The notes: a model not told the origin generated them from the letters alone. 64,000 bases of DNA from Corallococcus coralloides DSM 2259 (GCF_000255295.1 NC_017030.1:3782001-3846000); one strand, 5' to 3'; positions 16,633 to 25,731 are shown, counted from the stretch's first letter. Program-made: numbers and translations.

Positions 16633-18645
16633 ATGAAACGCATCCACAAGGTGCTGGTGGCGAACCGGGGTGAGATTGCCGTGCGTGTGCTGCGCACGTG
16701 CCGCCGACTCGGCCTGCGCACGGTCGCGGTCTTCTCCGACGCGGACAGGGATGCCCCGCACGTGCGGCTCGCGGACGAGGCCATGCACCTGGGGCCGCCG
16801 CCCGCGAGGGAGTCCTACCTCTCCATCGAGCGGGTCCTCGCCGCGGCGAAGGCGTCCGGCGCGGACGCCATCCATCCCGGGTACGGCTTCCTGTCGGAGA
16901 ACGAGGACTTCGCGCGCGCGTGCGCGGAGGCCGGCTTCGTGTTCGTCGGTCCGCCCGCGGAAGCCATCGAGCTGATGGGGAACAAGCGGCAGGCGAAGCT
17001 GCGCATGCAGGCCGCGGACGTGCCCTGCATCCCCGGCTATGAGGCGGCACGCCCTGGCGAGTCCCTCGAGGACGAAGCCCTGGTCCGCGAGGGCCAGCGC
17101 GTCGGGTTCCCCCTCATGGTGAAGGCGGCGGCGGGTGGCGGCGGGCGCGGCATGCGGCTCGTCCGCGAGCCGGGCGCGCTGCTCGACGCCATCCGTTCGG
17201 CGCGCTCGGAGGCGACGAACGCCTTTGGCAGCGGCGAGCTCATCCTGGAGCGCGCCATCGAAGGCGCGCGTCACGTGGAGGTGCAGGTCTTCGCGGACGA
17301 ACATGGGAACGCCGTGCACCTGGGCGAGCGCGACTGCTCCGTGCAGCGCCGGCACCAGAAGGTGATTGAAGAGAGCCCGTCCCCGGCCGTCACGCCCGAG
17401 CTGCGCGAGCGCATGGGGTCCGTGGCGGTGCAGGCCATCCGCGCCATCGGGTATCGCGGCGCGGGGACCATCGAGTTCCTCCTGGCGCCGAACGGCGACT
17501 TCTTCTTCATGGAGATGAACACGCGCCTGCAGGTGGAGCACCCGGTGACGGAGCTCATCACCGGGCTGGACCTGGTCGAGTGGCAGCTGCGTGTCGCTGA
17601 CGGTGAGCCGCTCCCGCTGACGCAGCCGGAGGTCACCTGGCGCGGGCACGCCGTCGAGGCGCGCCTGTGCGCGGAGGACCCGGCCAGGGGCTTCCTCCCG
17701 CAGACGGGCCGGCTCCTCGCTTGGGAGCCACCGGCGGGGGAGGGCGTCCGCGTGGATCATGGGGTGCGTGAAGGCCAGGACATCACGCCGTTCTATGACT
17801 CCATGCAGGCCAAGCTCATCGCGTACGGACCGGACCGCGAGACGGCGCGCGAGCGGCTGGCCGCGGCGCTGCGCGAGCTGACGGTGTTCGGCGTCACGAC
17901 GAACAGCGCCTTCATCCAGCATGTCCTCGGGCACGAGGCGTTCCGCTCCGGCCGGTATGACACGGGCTTCGTCGGCGCGCACACGCCGCCGGAGACGTTG
18001 CAGGCGCTGGGGAAGGTCTCCCTGGAGGACCAGGCCATCCTGGCTGCGTTGCTCTTCCACGACGACGCGCAGGCGCTGGTCCGGAAGGGCGGCTTCGACG
18101 CGACGCTCACGGGCTGGAGCAGCTCCTACGCCCTGCCGGTGCCGGTCAGCCTGCATGACGGTGCTTCCGAGTTCCGCGCCTCGGTGCGCCCCGTTGCAGC
18201 GGAGGCCTACGAGGTCCGTATCGGCGACAGCTCGTTCGCGCTCTCCCTGCGCGGCCTTGGCCCCGAGCGCGCGGAGGTGGAGGTGGCGGGGCGCCGCCGC
18301 GCGGTCCGCTACCGCCGTGCGGGGGGCACGCTGTGGTGCACGCTCGACGGCATCACGCGGCAGCTGCGCGACGTGTCCTTCCGGCTGCCCTCCGAACGCG
18401 AGCGCGCCAGCGACGGCCGCCTGCGCGCGCCCATGGATGGCCGCATCATCCGGGTGAGCACCGAGGTCGGCGCGACCGTGAAGAAGGGCGACGTGCTGGT
18501 GGTGCTCGAAGCGATGAAGATGGAGTCGTCCCTCATCGCGCCCACGGATGGCGTGGTCACGGCGGTGAACGTCACGGTCGGGGCGCAGGTGCCGGCACGA
18601 CATGTCGTCGCGGTCGTCTCTCCCGCAGCGAAGGAGGCAGCATGA
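16633..18645 (+). CDS. atuF: Biotin carboxylase/BCCP (alpha) subunit of the acyl-CoA carboxylase
   Basis: A 670-residue protein. The biotin carboxylase half (about 1-450) has KVLVANRGEIAVRV, the ATP-grasp glycine loop KAAAGGGGRGM, HVEVQVFAD, RDCSVQRRHQK and MEMNTRLQVEHPVTE. A linker domain follows, then a C-terminal biotinyl domain with EAMKMES, whose biotin-accepting Lys is residue 629. It carboxylates biotin with ATP and bicarbonate and hands CO2 to the AtuC subunit. The start at 16633 follows gagggg. The stop overlaps the next ATG by ATGA (18642-18645). The domain set equals that of methylcrotonyl-CoA carboxylase alpha; the geranyl-CoA assignment relies on atuA and the beta subunit. Confidence 0.88.
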   Translation: MKRIHKVLVANRGEIAVRVLRTCRRLGLRTVAVFSDADRDAPHVRLADEAMHLGPPPARESYLSIERVLAAAKASGADAIHPGYGFLSENEDFARACAEAGFVFVGPPAEAIELMGNKRQAKLRMQAADVPCIPGYEAARPGESLEDEALVREGQRVGFPLMVKAAAGGGGRGMRLVREPGALLDAIRSARSEATNAFGSGELILERAIEGARHVEVQVFADEHGNAVHLGERDCSVQRRHQKVIEESPSPAVTPELRERMGSVAVQAIRAIGYRGAGTIEFLLAPNGDFFFMEMNTRLQVEHPVTELITGLDLVEWQLRVADGEPLPLTQPEVTWRGHAVEARLCAEDPARGFLPQTGRLLAWEPPAGEGVRVDHGVREGQDITPFYDSMQAKLIAYGPDRETARERLAAALRELTVFGVTTNSAFIQHVLGHEAFRSGRYDTGFVGAHTPPETLQALGKVSLEDQAILAALLFHDDAQALVRKGGFDATLTGWSSSYALPVPVSLHDGASEFRASVRPVAAEAYEVRIGDSSFALSLRGLGPERAEVEVAGRRRAVRYRRAGGTLWCTLDGITRQLRDVSFRLPSERERASDGRLRAPMDGRIIRVSTEVGATVKKGDVLVVLEAMKMESSLIAPTDGVVTAVNVTVGAQVPARHVVAVVSPAAKEAA

Positions 18646-19415
18646 GTGAAGCACCGCTCGTCCGGTACGAAGTCTCTCGTGGCGTCGCGACCCTGACGCT
18701 CGATTCGCCGCGCAACCGCAATGCGCTGTCGCGTGCGCTCGTCACGCAGCTGCTGGAGCGGCTGAACGCCGTGGGCGCCGATCCGGGCGTGCGCGCGGTC
18801 GTCCTCGCGGCCACCGGTCCGGCGTTCTGCGCGGGGGCGGACCTCTCGGAGATGGCGGACGGGGGCGCCGCGAAGGCACCGGCCGTGTTGCTCGACGTGC
18901 TGCGCACCATCGTGACGCTGCCGCAGCCTGTCGTGGCGAAGGTCGCCGGGCAGGTGAGGGCGGGCGGCATCGGCATCGTCGGTGCGTGCGACGTGGCGGT
19001 CGTCGCGGAGTCCGTGAAGTTCGCCTTCACCGAGGCGCGCATCGGCGTGACGCCCGCGGTCATCTCCCTCACCACGCTGCCGCACCTGACCAGCCGGGCG
19101 GCGAGCCGCTACTTCCTCACCGGTGAGGCCTTCGACGCGGCCGAAGCCGCGCGCATCGGGCTCATCACCTCCGCCGTGCCGGACGCGTCCCTGGAGGGCG
19201 CCGTCGAGCAGATCCTGGAGACGTTCCGCGTGTCGTCTCCGCAGGGCCTGCGCGAGACCAAGCAGCTGGTGGCCGCCGGCCTGCGCGCGCGCATCGATTC
19301 CGGGGGCGCCGAGATGGTCGCGCTCTCCGGCCGGCTGTTCGCCTCCGAAGAGGCCCAGGAGGGGATGCTCGCCTTCCTGGAACGCCGGCCTCCCGCGTGG
19401 GCCGCGCCGAAATAG
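18642..19415 (+). CDS. atuE: Enoyl-CoA hydratase/isomerase (isohexenylglutaconyl-CoA hydratase-like)
   Basis: A 257-residue crotonase. Visible features are the oxyanion-hole segments GPAFCAGADLSEM and KVAGQVRAGGIGIVGACD, and FTEARIGVTPAVIS at the position of the catalytic loop. Length and fold are standard. In the Atu pathway the carboxylated acyl-CoA is hydrated by AtuE before an HMG-CoA-lyase-type cleavage. No lyase is encoded here, so that step would come from elsewhere in the genome, as it does in Pseudomonas (LiuE). A strong aaggagg site lies just upstream inside atuF, and the ATG overlaps its stop. Confidence 0.82.
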   Translation: MSEAPLVRYEVSRGVATLTLDSPRNRNALSRALVTQLLERLNAVGADPGVRAVVLAATGPAFCAGADLSEMADGGAAKAPAVLLDVLRTIVTLPQPVVAKVAGQVRAGGIGIVGACDVAVVAESVKFAFTEARIGVTPAVISLTTLPHLTSRAASRYFLTGEAFDAAEAARIGLITSAVPDASLEGAVEQILETFRVSSPQGLRETKQLVAAGLRARIDSGGAEMVALSGRLFASEEAQEGMLAFLERRPPAWAAPK

Positions 19416-19470
19416 GCTGCGGGGGCACCCGGTTCGACCCGACGCCCGAACGGGCGGAATGGAGCACACG

Positions 19471-21081
19471 ATGTCCGCGATCCAAACACCGCAGTCCCCG
19501 CGCATCAGCCGCGTCTCCCTGGGAGACATCGTTCACCGGTCGGCGTTGCGCTGGCCGGAGCGGACGGCGCTCGTCGACGGGGACCTCGAGTTCTCCTATG
19601 CGGAGCTCGACCGGCGCTCGAACGCCTTCGCGCACTACCTGCTCGCCCAGGGCCTGCACCAGGGCGCGCGCATCGCGATGCTCTGCGGCAACTCGGCGCA
19701 GATGCTCACGGCGTTCGTGGGCATCTACAAGTCGGGGTTCGTCTGGGTGCCCATCAACACCGGCCTCTCCGTGGAGGCCGTCCGGTACATCCTCGAACAC
19801 GCCGAGGCGACGCACGCCGTCGTCGACGCCGAGCTCCTCGCGAAGCCCGGGCTGCGGGAGATGCTCGACGCGCTGGGCACCCGCATCATCGTCTGCGTGC
19901 CGGAAGGGCAGGCGGCGCCGGGCGGAGACACGGTCGCGTTCCTGGACACGCTGAAGGGGCAGCACGGCACGCTGCCGGAGGTGGACATCCAGAGCGGGCA
20001 GCTCTCGCAGATCATGTACACCAGCGGCACCACCGGCCAGCAGAAGGGCGTCATGCATTCGCATGCGTCGGTGCACGCGGCGCTGAGCGGGAACCTGTTC
20101 GAGCTGGGCATGCGCCCGTCGGATTCCACCCTCTGCGTGCTCCCGATGTTCCACTGCGCGCAGCACGCCATCGTGATGACGTTCCTGCTGGCCGGGGCGA
20201 CCGTCGTCGTGCGGCGGGCCTTCGACCCGGGCGCGATGCTCGCGACCATCGAACAGCGCGGCATCACGTTCCTGCTGGGCCTGCCGGTGATGTACGGCGC
20301 GATGCTGGCGCACCCGGCGCGTCCGGCCACGAAGCTGTCCAGCCTGCGCCTGTGTCTCTACGTGATGGCGCCCATGGCGCGCACGCTGCTCGTGGAGCTC
20401 ATCGAGCACTTCTGTCCGGGCGGCTTCGCGCTCGCGTCAGGCCAGACGGAGATGTACCCGGCGACGACCATGTTCAAGCCGGAGCAGCAGCTCAAGCGCT
20501 TCGGCTCGTACTGGGGCGACTCGGTCGTGACGAACGAGACGGCCATCATGGATGACGAGGGCCGGCTGCTCGGGCGCGGCGAGGTGGGGGAGATCGTCCA
20601 CCGCGGGCCGAACGTGATGCTCGGCTACTACAAGGACCCGGAGGCGACCGCGCGGGCGAGCGCCTTCGGTTGGCACCACACCGGCGACCTGGGCATGTTC
20701 GACGCCGACGGCCAGCTGCTCTTCGTGGACCGCAAGAAGGACATGATCAAGACGGGCGGAGAGAACGTCCCGTCCATCAAGGTCGAGGAGGTCCTCCTGC
20801 GTCACCCCGCGGTGCTCCAGGTCGCGGTGGTGGGGCTGCCGCACGCGCGCTGGACGGAGGCGGTGACGGGCTTTGTCGTGCTCAAGCCCGGTGCCGTCGC
20901 GACGGAGGCGGAGATCAATACCCATTGCCGTCAGCACCTGGGCGGGTTCGAGGTGCCCAAGGCCATCGTCCTGCTTCCGGCCATGCCGCAGACCAGCACG
21001 GGCAAGGCCCAGAAGTTCGTGCTCCGTCAGCAGTACGCTCGGCACTACGATGCGGGACGTGACGACCCAAATCCCTCCTGA
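19471..21081 (+). CDS. atuH: Acyl-CoA synthetase, AMP-forming (AtuH-like)
   Basis: A 536-residue member of the ANL superfamily. The phosphate-binding loop is MYTSGTTGQQKG. The adenine/acid-binding region includes ASGQTEMYP, the hinge region GWHHTGDLGMFDADG with VDRKKDMIKTGGENV, and the C-terminal lysine lies in TSTGKAQKF. It would activate the terpenoid or branched acid to its CoA thioester at the expense of ATP, feeding AtuD. ATGs at 19459 and 19471 are both possible; 19471 has a ggag at a good distance. It is the last catabolic gene of the run. Its 3' end overlaps the next gene by 32 nt in another frame. Confidence 0.82.
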   Translation: MSAIQTPQSPRISRVSLGDIVHRSALRWPERTALVDGDLEFSYAELDRRSNAFAHYLLAQGLHQGARIAMLCGNSAQMLTAFVGIYKSGFVWVPINTGLSVEAVRYILEHAEATHAVVDAELLAKPGLREMLDALGTRIIVCVPEGQAAPGGDTVAFLDTLKGQHGTLPEVDIQSGQLSQIMYTSGTTGQQKGVMHSHASVHAALSGNLFELGMRPSDSTLCVLPMFHCAQHAIVMTFLLAGATVVVRRAFDPGAMLATIEQRGITFLLGLPVMYGAMLAHPARPATKLSSLRLCLYVMAPMARTLLVELIEHFCPGGFALASGQTEMYPATTMFKPEQQLKRFGSYWGDSVVTNETAIMDDEGRLLGRGEVGEIVHRGPNVMLGYYKDPEATARASAFGWHHTGDLGMFDADGQLLFVDRKKDMIKTGGENVPSIKVEEVLLRHPAVLQVAVVGLPHARWTEAVTGFVVLKPGAVATEAEINTHCRQHLGGFEVPKAIVLLPAMPQTSTGKAQKFVLRQQYARHYDAGRDDPNPS

Positions 21082-21745
21082 GTCCGCCCCGCCGAAGAAG
21101 ACAATCCTGCCTGGCGTCGCGCTGGGCTTCACCATCGCAGGCCTGTGCATCGTCTGTCTGTGGCCGGTAGGGCTCGTGCTGGCCATCCTGGCGATGGTGA
21201 AGACAGGCAAGCCGGAGCATGCCGGGCGCAGGGGGCTCGCCATCGCGGCCCTCTGCGTGGCGGGGTTGGGGCTAGTCACCATCGGCATCCAGGCCGCCAT
21301 CGCCATCCCCAATTTCATGAAGTTCCAGGCGCGCGCGAAGCAGGCGGAGTGCAGGAGCAACCTGAAGGCGGTCTTCACAGCGGCGAGGGTGAGCCTGGTG
21401 GACGACCAGCCCCTGGTCAGCCTCGATGCGATGGGCATCGAGCCGGGGCCGCGCAATCGCTATGCCTATGTGCTGCGGATGCCGGAGGAGGTCATCCCCG
21501 TGGGGAATGCCTTCCCCGCGCTCGCCCCGGAGGCGATCCAGGCGGCCCTGGATCAGGCGGGAGTGAAGCCCGGCGTGGAGGGGACCTGTCCTGACTGCGT
21601 CGTGACGGCCGCGTGCGTGGGCAACGTGGACAACGATGACACGCTGGACGTGTGGAGCATCTCCACCGTCAACCGCACGGCGGCCAACGGCGAAACCATC
21701 GACCTGGGAGACCCGTACAACCACGTGAACGACGTCCGGCAATAG
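21050..21745 (+). CDS. Membrane protein with DUF4190-like N-terminus and type IV pilin-like segment
   Basis: A 231-residue protein starting at the ATG at 21050, inside the end of the acyl-CoA synthetase gene (32-nt overlap). Two hydrophobic segments at about 19-42 and 57-80 resemble DUF4190. The second runs into AIAIPNFMKFQARAKQAEC, the mature N-terminus pattern seen in prepilin-like proteins (hydrophobic helix, then NF and Lys/Gln-rich helix). A globular C-terminus holds a pair of cysteines (CPDC) and another Cys. Similar 'DUF4190 + pilin-like' proteins are frequent in myxobacteria, but their function is unknown to me. Its link with the Atu operon is probably only positional. No prepilin peptidase site (G/FTLIE type) is apparent, so it is probably not a true pilin. 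Confidence 0.65.
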   Translation: MRDVTTQIPPESAPPKKTILPGVALGFTIAGLCIVCLWPVGLVLAILAMVKTGKPEHAGRRGLAIAALCVAGLGLVTIGIQAAIAIPNFMKFQARAKQAECRSNLKAVFTAARVSLVDDQPLVSLDAMGIEPGPRNRYAYVLRMPEEVIPVGNAFPALAPEAIQAALDQAGVKPGVEGTCPDCVVTAACVGNVDNDDTLDVWSISTVNRTAANGETIDLGDPYNHVNDVRQ

Positions 21746-21783
21746 GGAGTAGGGTCCTGGGTTTCCTCCTTCCCCAGGTCTCC

Positions 21784-23577
21784 ATGGCCCTCCGGCGATT
21801 CCTGTCCCTCGTCGCGCTCGCCACGTCTTCGCTCGTGGCGAACGCAGCCCACGCGAACACCGTCTACGGCTTCTGGCAGGGCTCGGGAGGACAGAGCCCC
21901 TCCAGCCCGGGCAACCGGGTGTTCCTGCTGGATTCACAGACGTCCAGCAACCCGGTGACGTTCACGCTGACGTCGTCGGCGGATGCCAGGCTGTACCTGC
22001 TGGACGCGAACGGCACCATCCTCGCGCAGGACAACAACGGTGGTGGCGGCACGAACTCGCGTCTGGTCGTCACGCTGGCCCCGGGCAGCTACCAGGTGGT
22101 CGCGGCGACCGCTCTGTCAGGCCAGAGCGCCGAGTTCACCCTGGCGTCGGACTCCGGGGTACTGCGCCATCCCAAGGCGCTGGAGGTCCGGCCCACGAGC
22201 CGTTTCACCTGGGTCTACGACGATCATGGCACCGGCGCGACGAACGACATCGCCGTCTGGCGGCCGGACCTCTCCCAGACGCCGGGCTTCTTCTCGCTGG
22301 GCGACGTGGCCATGCCGAACCGGGGACAGGCGCCCGCGACGACGTTCGTCGTTCGCGGGGAGGGCGACCTGCTCGCGCGTCCGTCCAACTACAACTGGAC
22401 CTGGGACGACTCCGGCTCCGGCGGAACGCACGACGTCTCCTTCTGGGAGCCGGTCGCGCCCGCGGGCTACACCTGCCTGGGCCACGTCGCGGTGCTGGGC
22501 TACTCCAAGCCCTCCACCGACCTCATCCGCTGTGTGCGGAGCGAATACGTGCTGCCCGCCAATCCCGCCTGGGTGTGGGACGACAGGGGCTCTGGCGCGG
22601 ATGACGACATCGGCGTGTGGCAGGCGGTGGCGCGCGACCACCGGGGCCTGCCCGCGTCCACCTTCGTCTCCCGTCCCAGCCACGGCGACACGGGCGGCAA
22701 CCGCTACTGGGTCCTCAACAAGAGCGCCACGTCCAACGCGGAGCTGCGGGGCCTGCCCGTGGACGCGCAGACGGTGGCGGCGTTCGCGCCGCGCGTGTGG
22801 CTGCATCCAGACGAGGCTTACTTCCCGTCCTCCACACAGTTCCATCTGGCCAACGTCCACGAGGAGAACGGCCACCTGGTGACGAATCAGGCGCTGGGCT
22901 GTGACTCCTGCACGGATCCACAGTTCCTGGACGGCCAGCGCCCCAACCAGACACCCGTGCCCGTCTACGCGCAGGTCATCCCGCGCACGCAGGGTGGACT
23001 GCCGACGAACGTGACGGACGTGCTGTATTGGAATTTCTATCCCTACAACAATGGCAAGCGGGTGTGCATCGGCTGGTATTCGCCCTGGGGCTGCGTGGGC
23101 GGCTACTCCACCTTCGGCAACCACGTGGGGGACTGGGAGCACCTCACCGTGCGCTTCATCGACGGGCGCCCCGCGCAGGTCTACCTGAGCCAGCACGCGA
23201 GCGGGCAGACCTTCACGTTCGGCGACAAGGCCGTGTTCCTTGCCGGCTGGCATCCGGAGGTGTTCTCCGCCAATGGCTCGCATGGCCTCTACCCGGACGC
23301 CGCGCGGCACATCTACGAAACCATCTTCAACGGCGACTTCCTGGCGGACGACACCGGCGCGGGGCTCGCGTGGGACACCTGGAACAACGTGGTGCTCATC
23401 CCCTGGCAGCCAGTGGGGACCTATACGGGCTCACTCGCCTGGATGAACCTCACGGCGTACTGGGGCAATCCCGAGTCCGGCTGCGACAACCCGACCGGCT
23501 ACTGCGTGAACAGCGGCGGCCCCTCTCCGCTGCGGAACCGGTCGGTGTACCAGCCGGAATACATGACCCTGGAGTAG
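21784..23577 (+). CDS. Secreted Vps62-domain protein
   Basis: A 597-residue exported protein; the signal peptide is MALRRFLSLVALATSSLVANAAHA. Residues about 25-125 form a PPC-like beta domain. Three short repeats follow, each with a WxxDDxGxGAxxDIxxW core (WVYDDHGTGATNDIAVW, WTWDDSGSGGTHDVSFW, WVWDDRGSGADDDIGVW). The last half resembles the Vps62 family, with YWNFYPYNNGKR, NHVGDWEHLTVRF and the C-terminal GNPESGCDNPTGYC. Vps62 domains occur in fungal and bacterial secreted proteins of unclear biochemical role. The 5' gap of 38 nt after the pilin-like gene contains no obvious promoter, so read-through is possible. The next gene converges, with 2 nt between the two stops. Confidence 0.75.
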   Translation: MALRRFLSLVALATSSLVANAAHANTVYGFWQGSGGQSPSSPGNRVFLLDSQTSSNPVTFTLTSSADARLYLLDANGTILAQDNNGGGGTNSRLVVTLAPGSYQVVAATALSGQSAEFTLASDSGVLRHPKALEVRPTSRFTWVYDDHGTGATNDIAVWRPDLSQTPGFFSLGDVAMPNRGQAPATTFVVRGEGDLLARPSNYNWTWDDSGSGGTHDVSFWEPVAPAGYTCLGHVAVLGYSKPSTDLIRCVRSEYVLPANPAWVWDDRGSGADDDIGVWQAVARDHRGLPASTFVSRPSHGDTGGNRYWVLNKSATSNAELRGLPVDAQTVAAFAPRVWLHPDEAYFPSSTQFHLANVHEENGHLVTNQALGCDSCTDPQFLDGQRPNQTPVPVYAQVIPRTQGGLPTNVTDVLYWNFYPYNNGKRVCIGWYSPWGCVGGYSTFGNHVGDWEHLTVRFIDGRPAQVYLSQHASGQTFTFGDKAVFLAGWHPEVFSANGSHGLYPDAARHIYETIFNGDFLADDTGAGLAWDTWNNVVLIPWQPVGTYTGSLAWMNLTAYWGNPESGCDNPTGYCVNSGGPSPLRNRSVYQPEYMTLE

Positions 23578-23579
23578 TC

Positions 23580-25004
23580 CTAACGGCTGCCCAAAAGGCC
23601 GAAGGGCTTCCACTCCAGGATCTTCAGGTCGAACCCCGCCTGGCGCTTCCCGGCGATCCAATCCTCCAGGGCGCTCAGCGCGGAGGCCTCGTCATCGAAG
23701 TCCTGGCGCTCGTCGTCGCGGGTGACCAGCGTGGTGCCGTCCACGATGGCCGACGTGTACTCCGCCTTGGGGCCTCCGTAGTTCGCGAGCTCGCGTTCGA
23801 GCGGACCCCGGCCGGGAACCACGGACGTGACACGCAGGAAGTCTCCTTCGTAGCGGGCCTCCAGCCGCCGCATCTCCCGCGAGGCGCCGTCGGGCGTCTC
23901 GAAGGCGAAGCGGAACGTGCGCATCGACCCGTTGTTGTAGCCCGCGTGCAACTGCACGACGGCGCCGAAGCGTTCAATCTCCAGGAAGAGGTCGCCCCGC
24001 CTGCGCCAGAAGGTGACGCGCTCGGAGGCCCGCTGCTTCACGTCGAGCGCCGGGGGTGTCCCCTGTCCGAGGAACTCCTTCCCGTCGAAGATGTGCAGGG
24101 GCAGGCTCCCCGGGCGCAGCAGCCACACCTCGCCTGTCTTGCGCTGGGCGTAGACGACGTCACTCGCGCGCGCGTTCTTCGACGCCTGGGCCGCGATGCC
24201 TTCGATGTCCAGGCCTTCGAGCTCCTCGGCGGTGGGCTCATCCGGCTCGCGGACCTGCCGGGGCTGGAGCGTGTCCGTGAAGACAGGCTCGCCCTTCTGG
24301 ATGCGCTCGAACAGGACGTCGTGGTGGATCTCCCCCAGATCGAGGTTCCACAGCTCCGGGCGCAGGAAGGTGGACGCGAGCGAGGCGGCGTCCTCACCGG
24401 AGCGGCCGTTCTCCAACTGATGCTCGGCGTGGACCTCGCCGTAGCAGGTGACGTCGTGGTCGTTCTCGTCGAGGAAGCGCGTGGTGAGGTCACCCGCCAC
24501 GACGAGGCTGTCGTCGTTGTAGATGCCCTGGATGGCGTCCCGCACCACGAGGTCTCCGAGCACCAGGAAGTTCCCTGACGTCTGGAGCCCCCACGCCGCG
24601 CAACGGCCCACGACCACGACCGTCGAATCCGGTCCACAGTCCTCCAGCACGCCCGCCACCTCCAGGTCCCCGAGGACGACCAGGGGCGCGGTGACCCGCA
24701 GTGAGCCGGCAACCCGCGCGTTGCCCGTGATGACCCGGGCCTCGGAGACGGTCCCTTCGAGCACCGCGTCCTCGGGCGTCAGCAGCTCGCGCATCACCAG
24801 GGCCGCGAAGCCGATGGGCGACAGGGGGCCGGGACACAGCGCCTCCGCCAGTTGGGCCGGCTCCATCCGCGTGTCGCGAAACGCGCCCGCGAGCTCCGGG
24901 ACCGAAGGCTCACCGTGATGGGAGAGCGCGTCGAGGACAGCGCCTTCGAGCCGGGCGTGCACGGCCTCCGCGCGCGGGAGGAACTCGTTCTGGGAGAGGC
25001 TCAT
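23580..25004 (-). CDS. Cytoplasmic protein of unknown function with beta-helix-like middle
   Basis: A 474-residue protein with no signal peptide. The ATG at 25004 is the last before the promoter region. Residues about 70-190 show short hydrophobic strands each ending in Gly and repeating about every 18 residues (VITGNARVAGSL, LVVLGDLEVAG, FLVLGDLVVRDAIQGIY, LVVAGDLTTRF). This is reminiscent of polymer-forming (bactofilin-like) or parallel beta-helix folds. The C-terminal third holds YGGPKAEYTSAIVDG and DWIAGKRQAGFDL, resembling WGR-like regions but not convincing. I do not recognise the family. It converges with the Vps62 gene and diverges from the SHOCT gene across 168 nt. Confidence 0.6.
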   Translation of the reverse strand: MSLSQNEFLPRAEAVHARLEGAVLDALSHHGEPSVPELAGAFRDTRMEPAQLAEALCPGPLSPIGFAALVMRELLTPEDAVLEGTVSEARVITGNARVAGSLRVTAPLVVLGDLEVAGVLEDCGPDSTVVVVGRCAAWGLQTSGNFLVLGDLVVRDAIQGIYNDDSLVVAGDLTTRFLDENDHDVTCYGEVHAEHQLENGRSGEDAASLASTFLRPELWNLDLGEIHHDVLFERIQKGEPVFTDTLQPRQVREPDEPTAEELEGLDIEGIAAQASKNARASDVVYAQRKTGEVWLLRPGSLPLHIFDGKEFLGQGTPPALDVKQRASERVTFWRRRGDLFLEIERFGAVVQLHAGYNNGSMRTFRFAFETPDGASREMRRLEARYEGDFLRVTSVVPGRGPLERELANYGGPKAEYTSAIVDGTTLVTRDDERQDFDDEASALSALEDWIAGKRQAGFDLKILEWKPFGLLGSR

Positions 25005-25172
25005 GGGGGCGCATGCTACCGGCCGCGCGCCGTGCGAGAAGTCGTTTCGGTGAAACCTCGCGACAGGGCGTGACGGTGCACGGCCTTCGCTGTTTTCATG
25101 CAGGGCCCCGGCCATTTGTAACGGAGTGAGGCGTCCGTCCGGGCCTGCGTGGTGTCTCTTCGAGGTGGGTCG

Positions 25173-25700
25173 ATGCGCGAGGAATACGTGTTCTTGGTGG
25201 GGAGCTGGGCCCTGGTCTTCCTCGGTGGATGCGCGCTCGTCGTGCGCCTGATCCACCAGTCATGGAGGAAGAAGCAGGTCCGCGAACACGGTCTGCCGGG
25301 CGAAGCCACGGTGCTGGAGTGCAAGGGCACGCGGATGTACATCAACCGCAGCCAGGTCTTCGACTTCCTGCTGGAGGTGCGGCTGCCCGGTCAGGCGCCG
25401 TATCAGGTGTCGTTGAGCAGCCGGATGCACGACTGGAACGTGCGGGTGATGGACGTGGGGCTGCGGCTCAACGTCAAGGTCGACCCGAAGGACCCACAGT
25501 GCGTCGTCGTCCTGGGGCCGGTCGTCGCGCAGGACCTGGGCCGGTTCCTCCGCCAGGGCATGGACGCCATGGCGACGGGCCAGGTGGCGCACGCAGACCC
25601 CGTGAAGGCCCTGGCGGACCTCCAGCGGATGGCCGACGCGGGCCTCGTCTCGGAGGACGAGTACGTGCGGAAGAGGGCGGAGATCCTCGACCGGCTCTGA
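25173..25700 (+). CDS. Membrane-anchored DUF3592-like protein with C-terminal SHOCT motif
   Basis: About 175 residues from the ATG at 25173, preceded by gaggtggg. A GTG at 25149 would add eight residues. One N-terminal transmembrane helix (about 5-27) is followed by a basic stretch and a beta domain (GEATVLECKGTRMYI ... RLNVKVDPKDPQ) that resembles DUF3592-type domains. The final 30 residues (LADLQRMADAGLVSEDEY) match the short SHOCT motif seen at the C-termini of many bacterial membrane proteins. Function is unknown. A GC-rich hairpin lies directly after the stop. Confidence 0.65.
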   Translation: MREEYVFLVGSWALVFLGGCALVVRLIHQSWRKKQVREHGLPGEATVLECKGTRMYINRSQVFDFLLEVRLPGQAPYQVSLSSRMHDWNVRVMDVGLRLNVKVDPKDPQCVVVLGPVVAQDLGRFLRQGMDAMATGQVAHADPVKALADLQRMADAGLVSEDEYVRKRAEILDRL

Positions 25701-25702
25701 AA

Positions 25703-25731
25703 CGGCCGGGCCCTTCACGGAGACCCGGCCG
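25703..25731. terminator. Hairpin between converging genes
   Basis: Arms cggccggg (25703-25710) and cccggccg (25724-25731), 8 bp perfect, 13-nt loop. It starts 2 nt after the SHOCT-protein stop and can serve the oppositely oriented small Cys-rich gene as well. No T-run. Confidence 0.5.

Noticed and set aside
11216..21081. Leucine/isovalerate (Liu) operon
   Set aside because: The carboxylase and dehydrogenase families are shared, but AtuA is the first gene, no HMG-CoA lyase is present, and the beta-subunit loop has Gly-Gly instead of the methylcrotonyl-type Phe.
23028..24578. A 516-codon rightward frame crossing two genes
   Set aside because: It spans the end of the Vps62 gene and the antisense of the 23580-25004 gene; no start site or domain.
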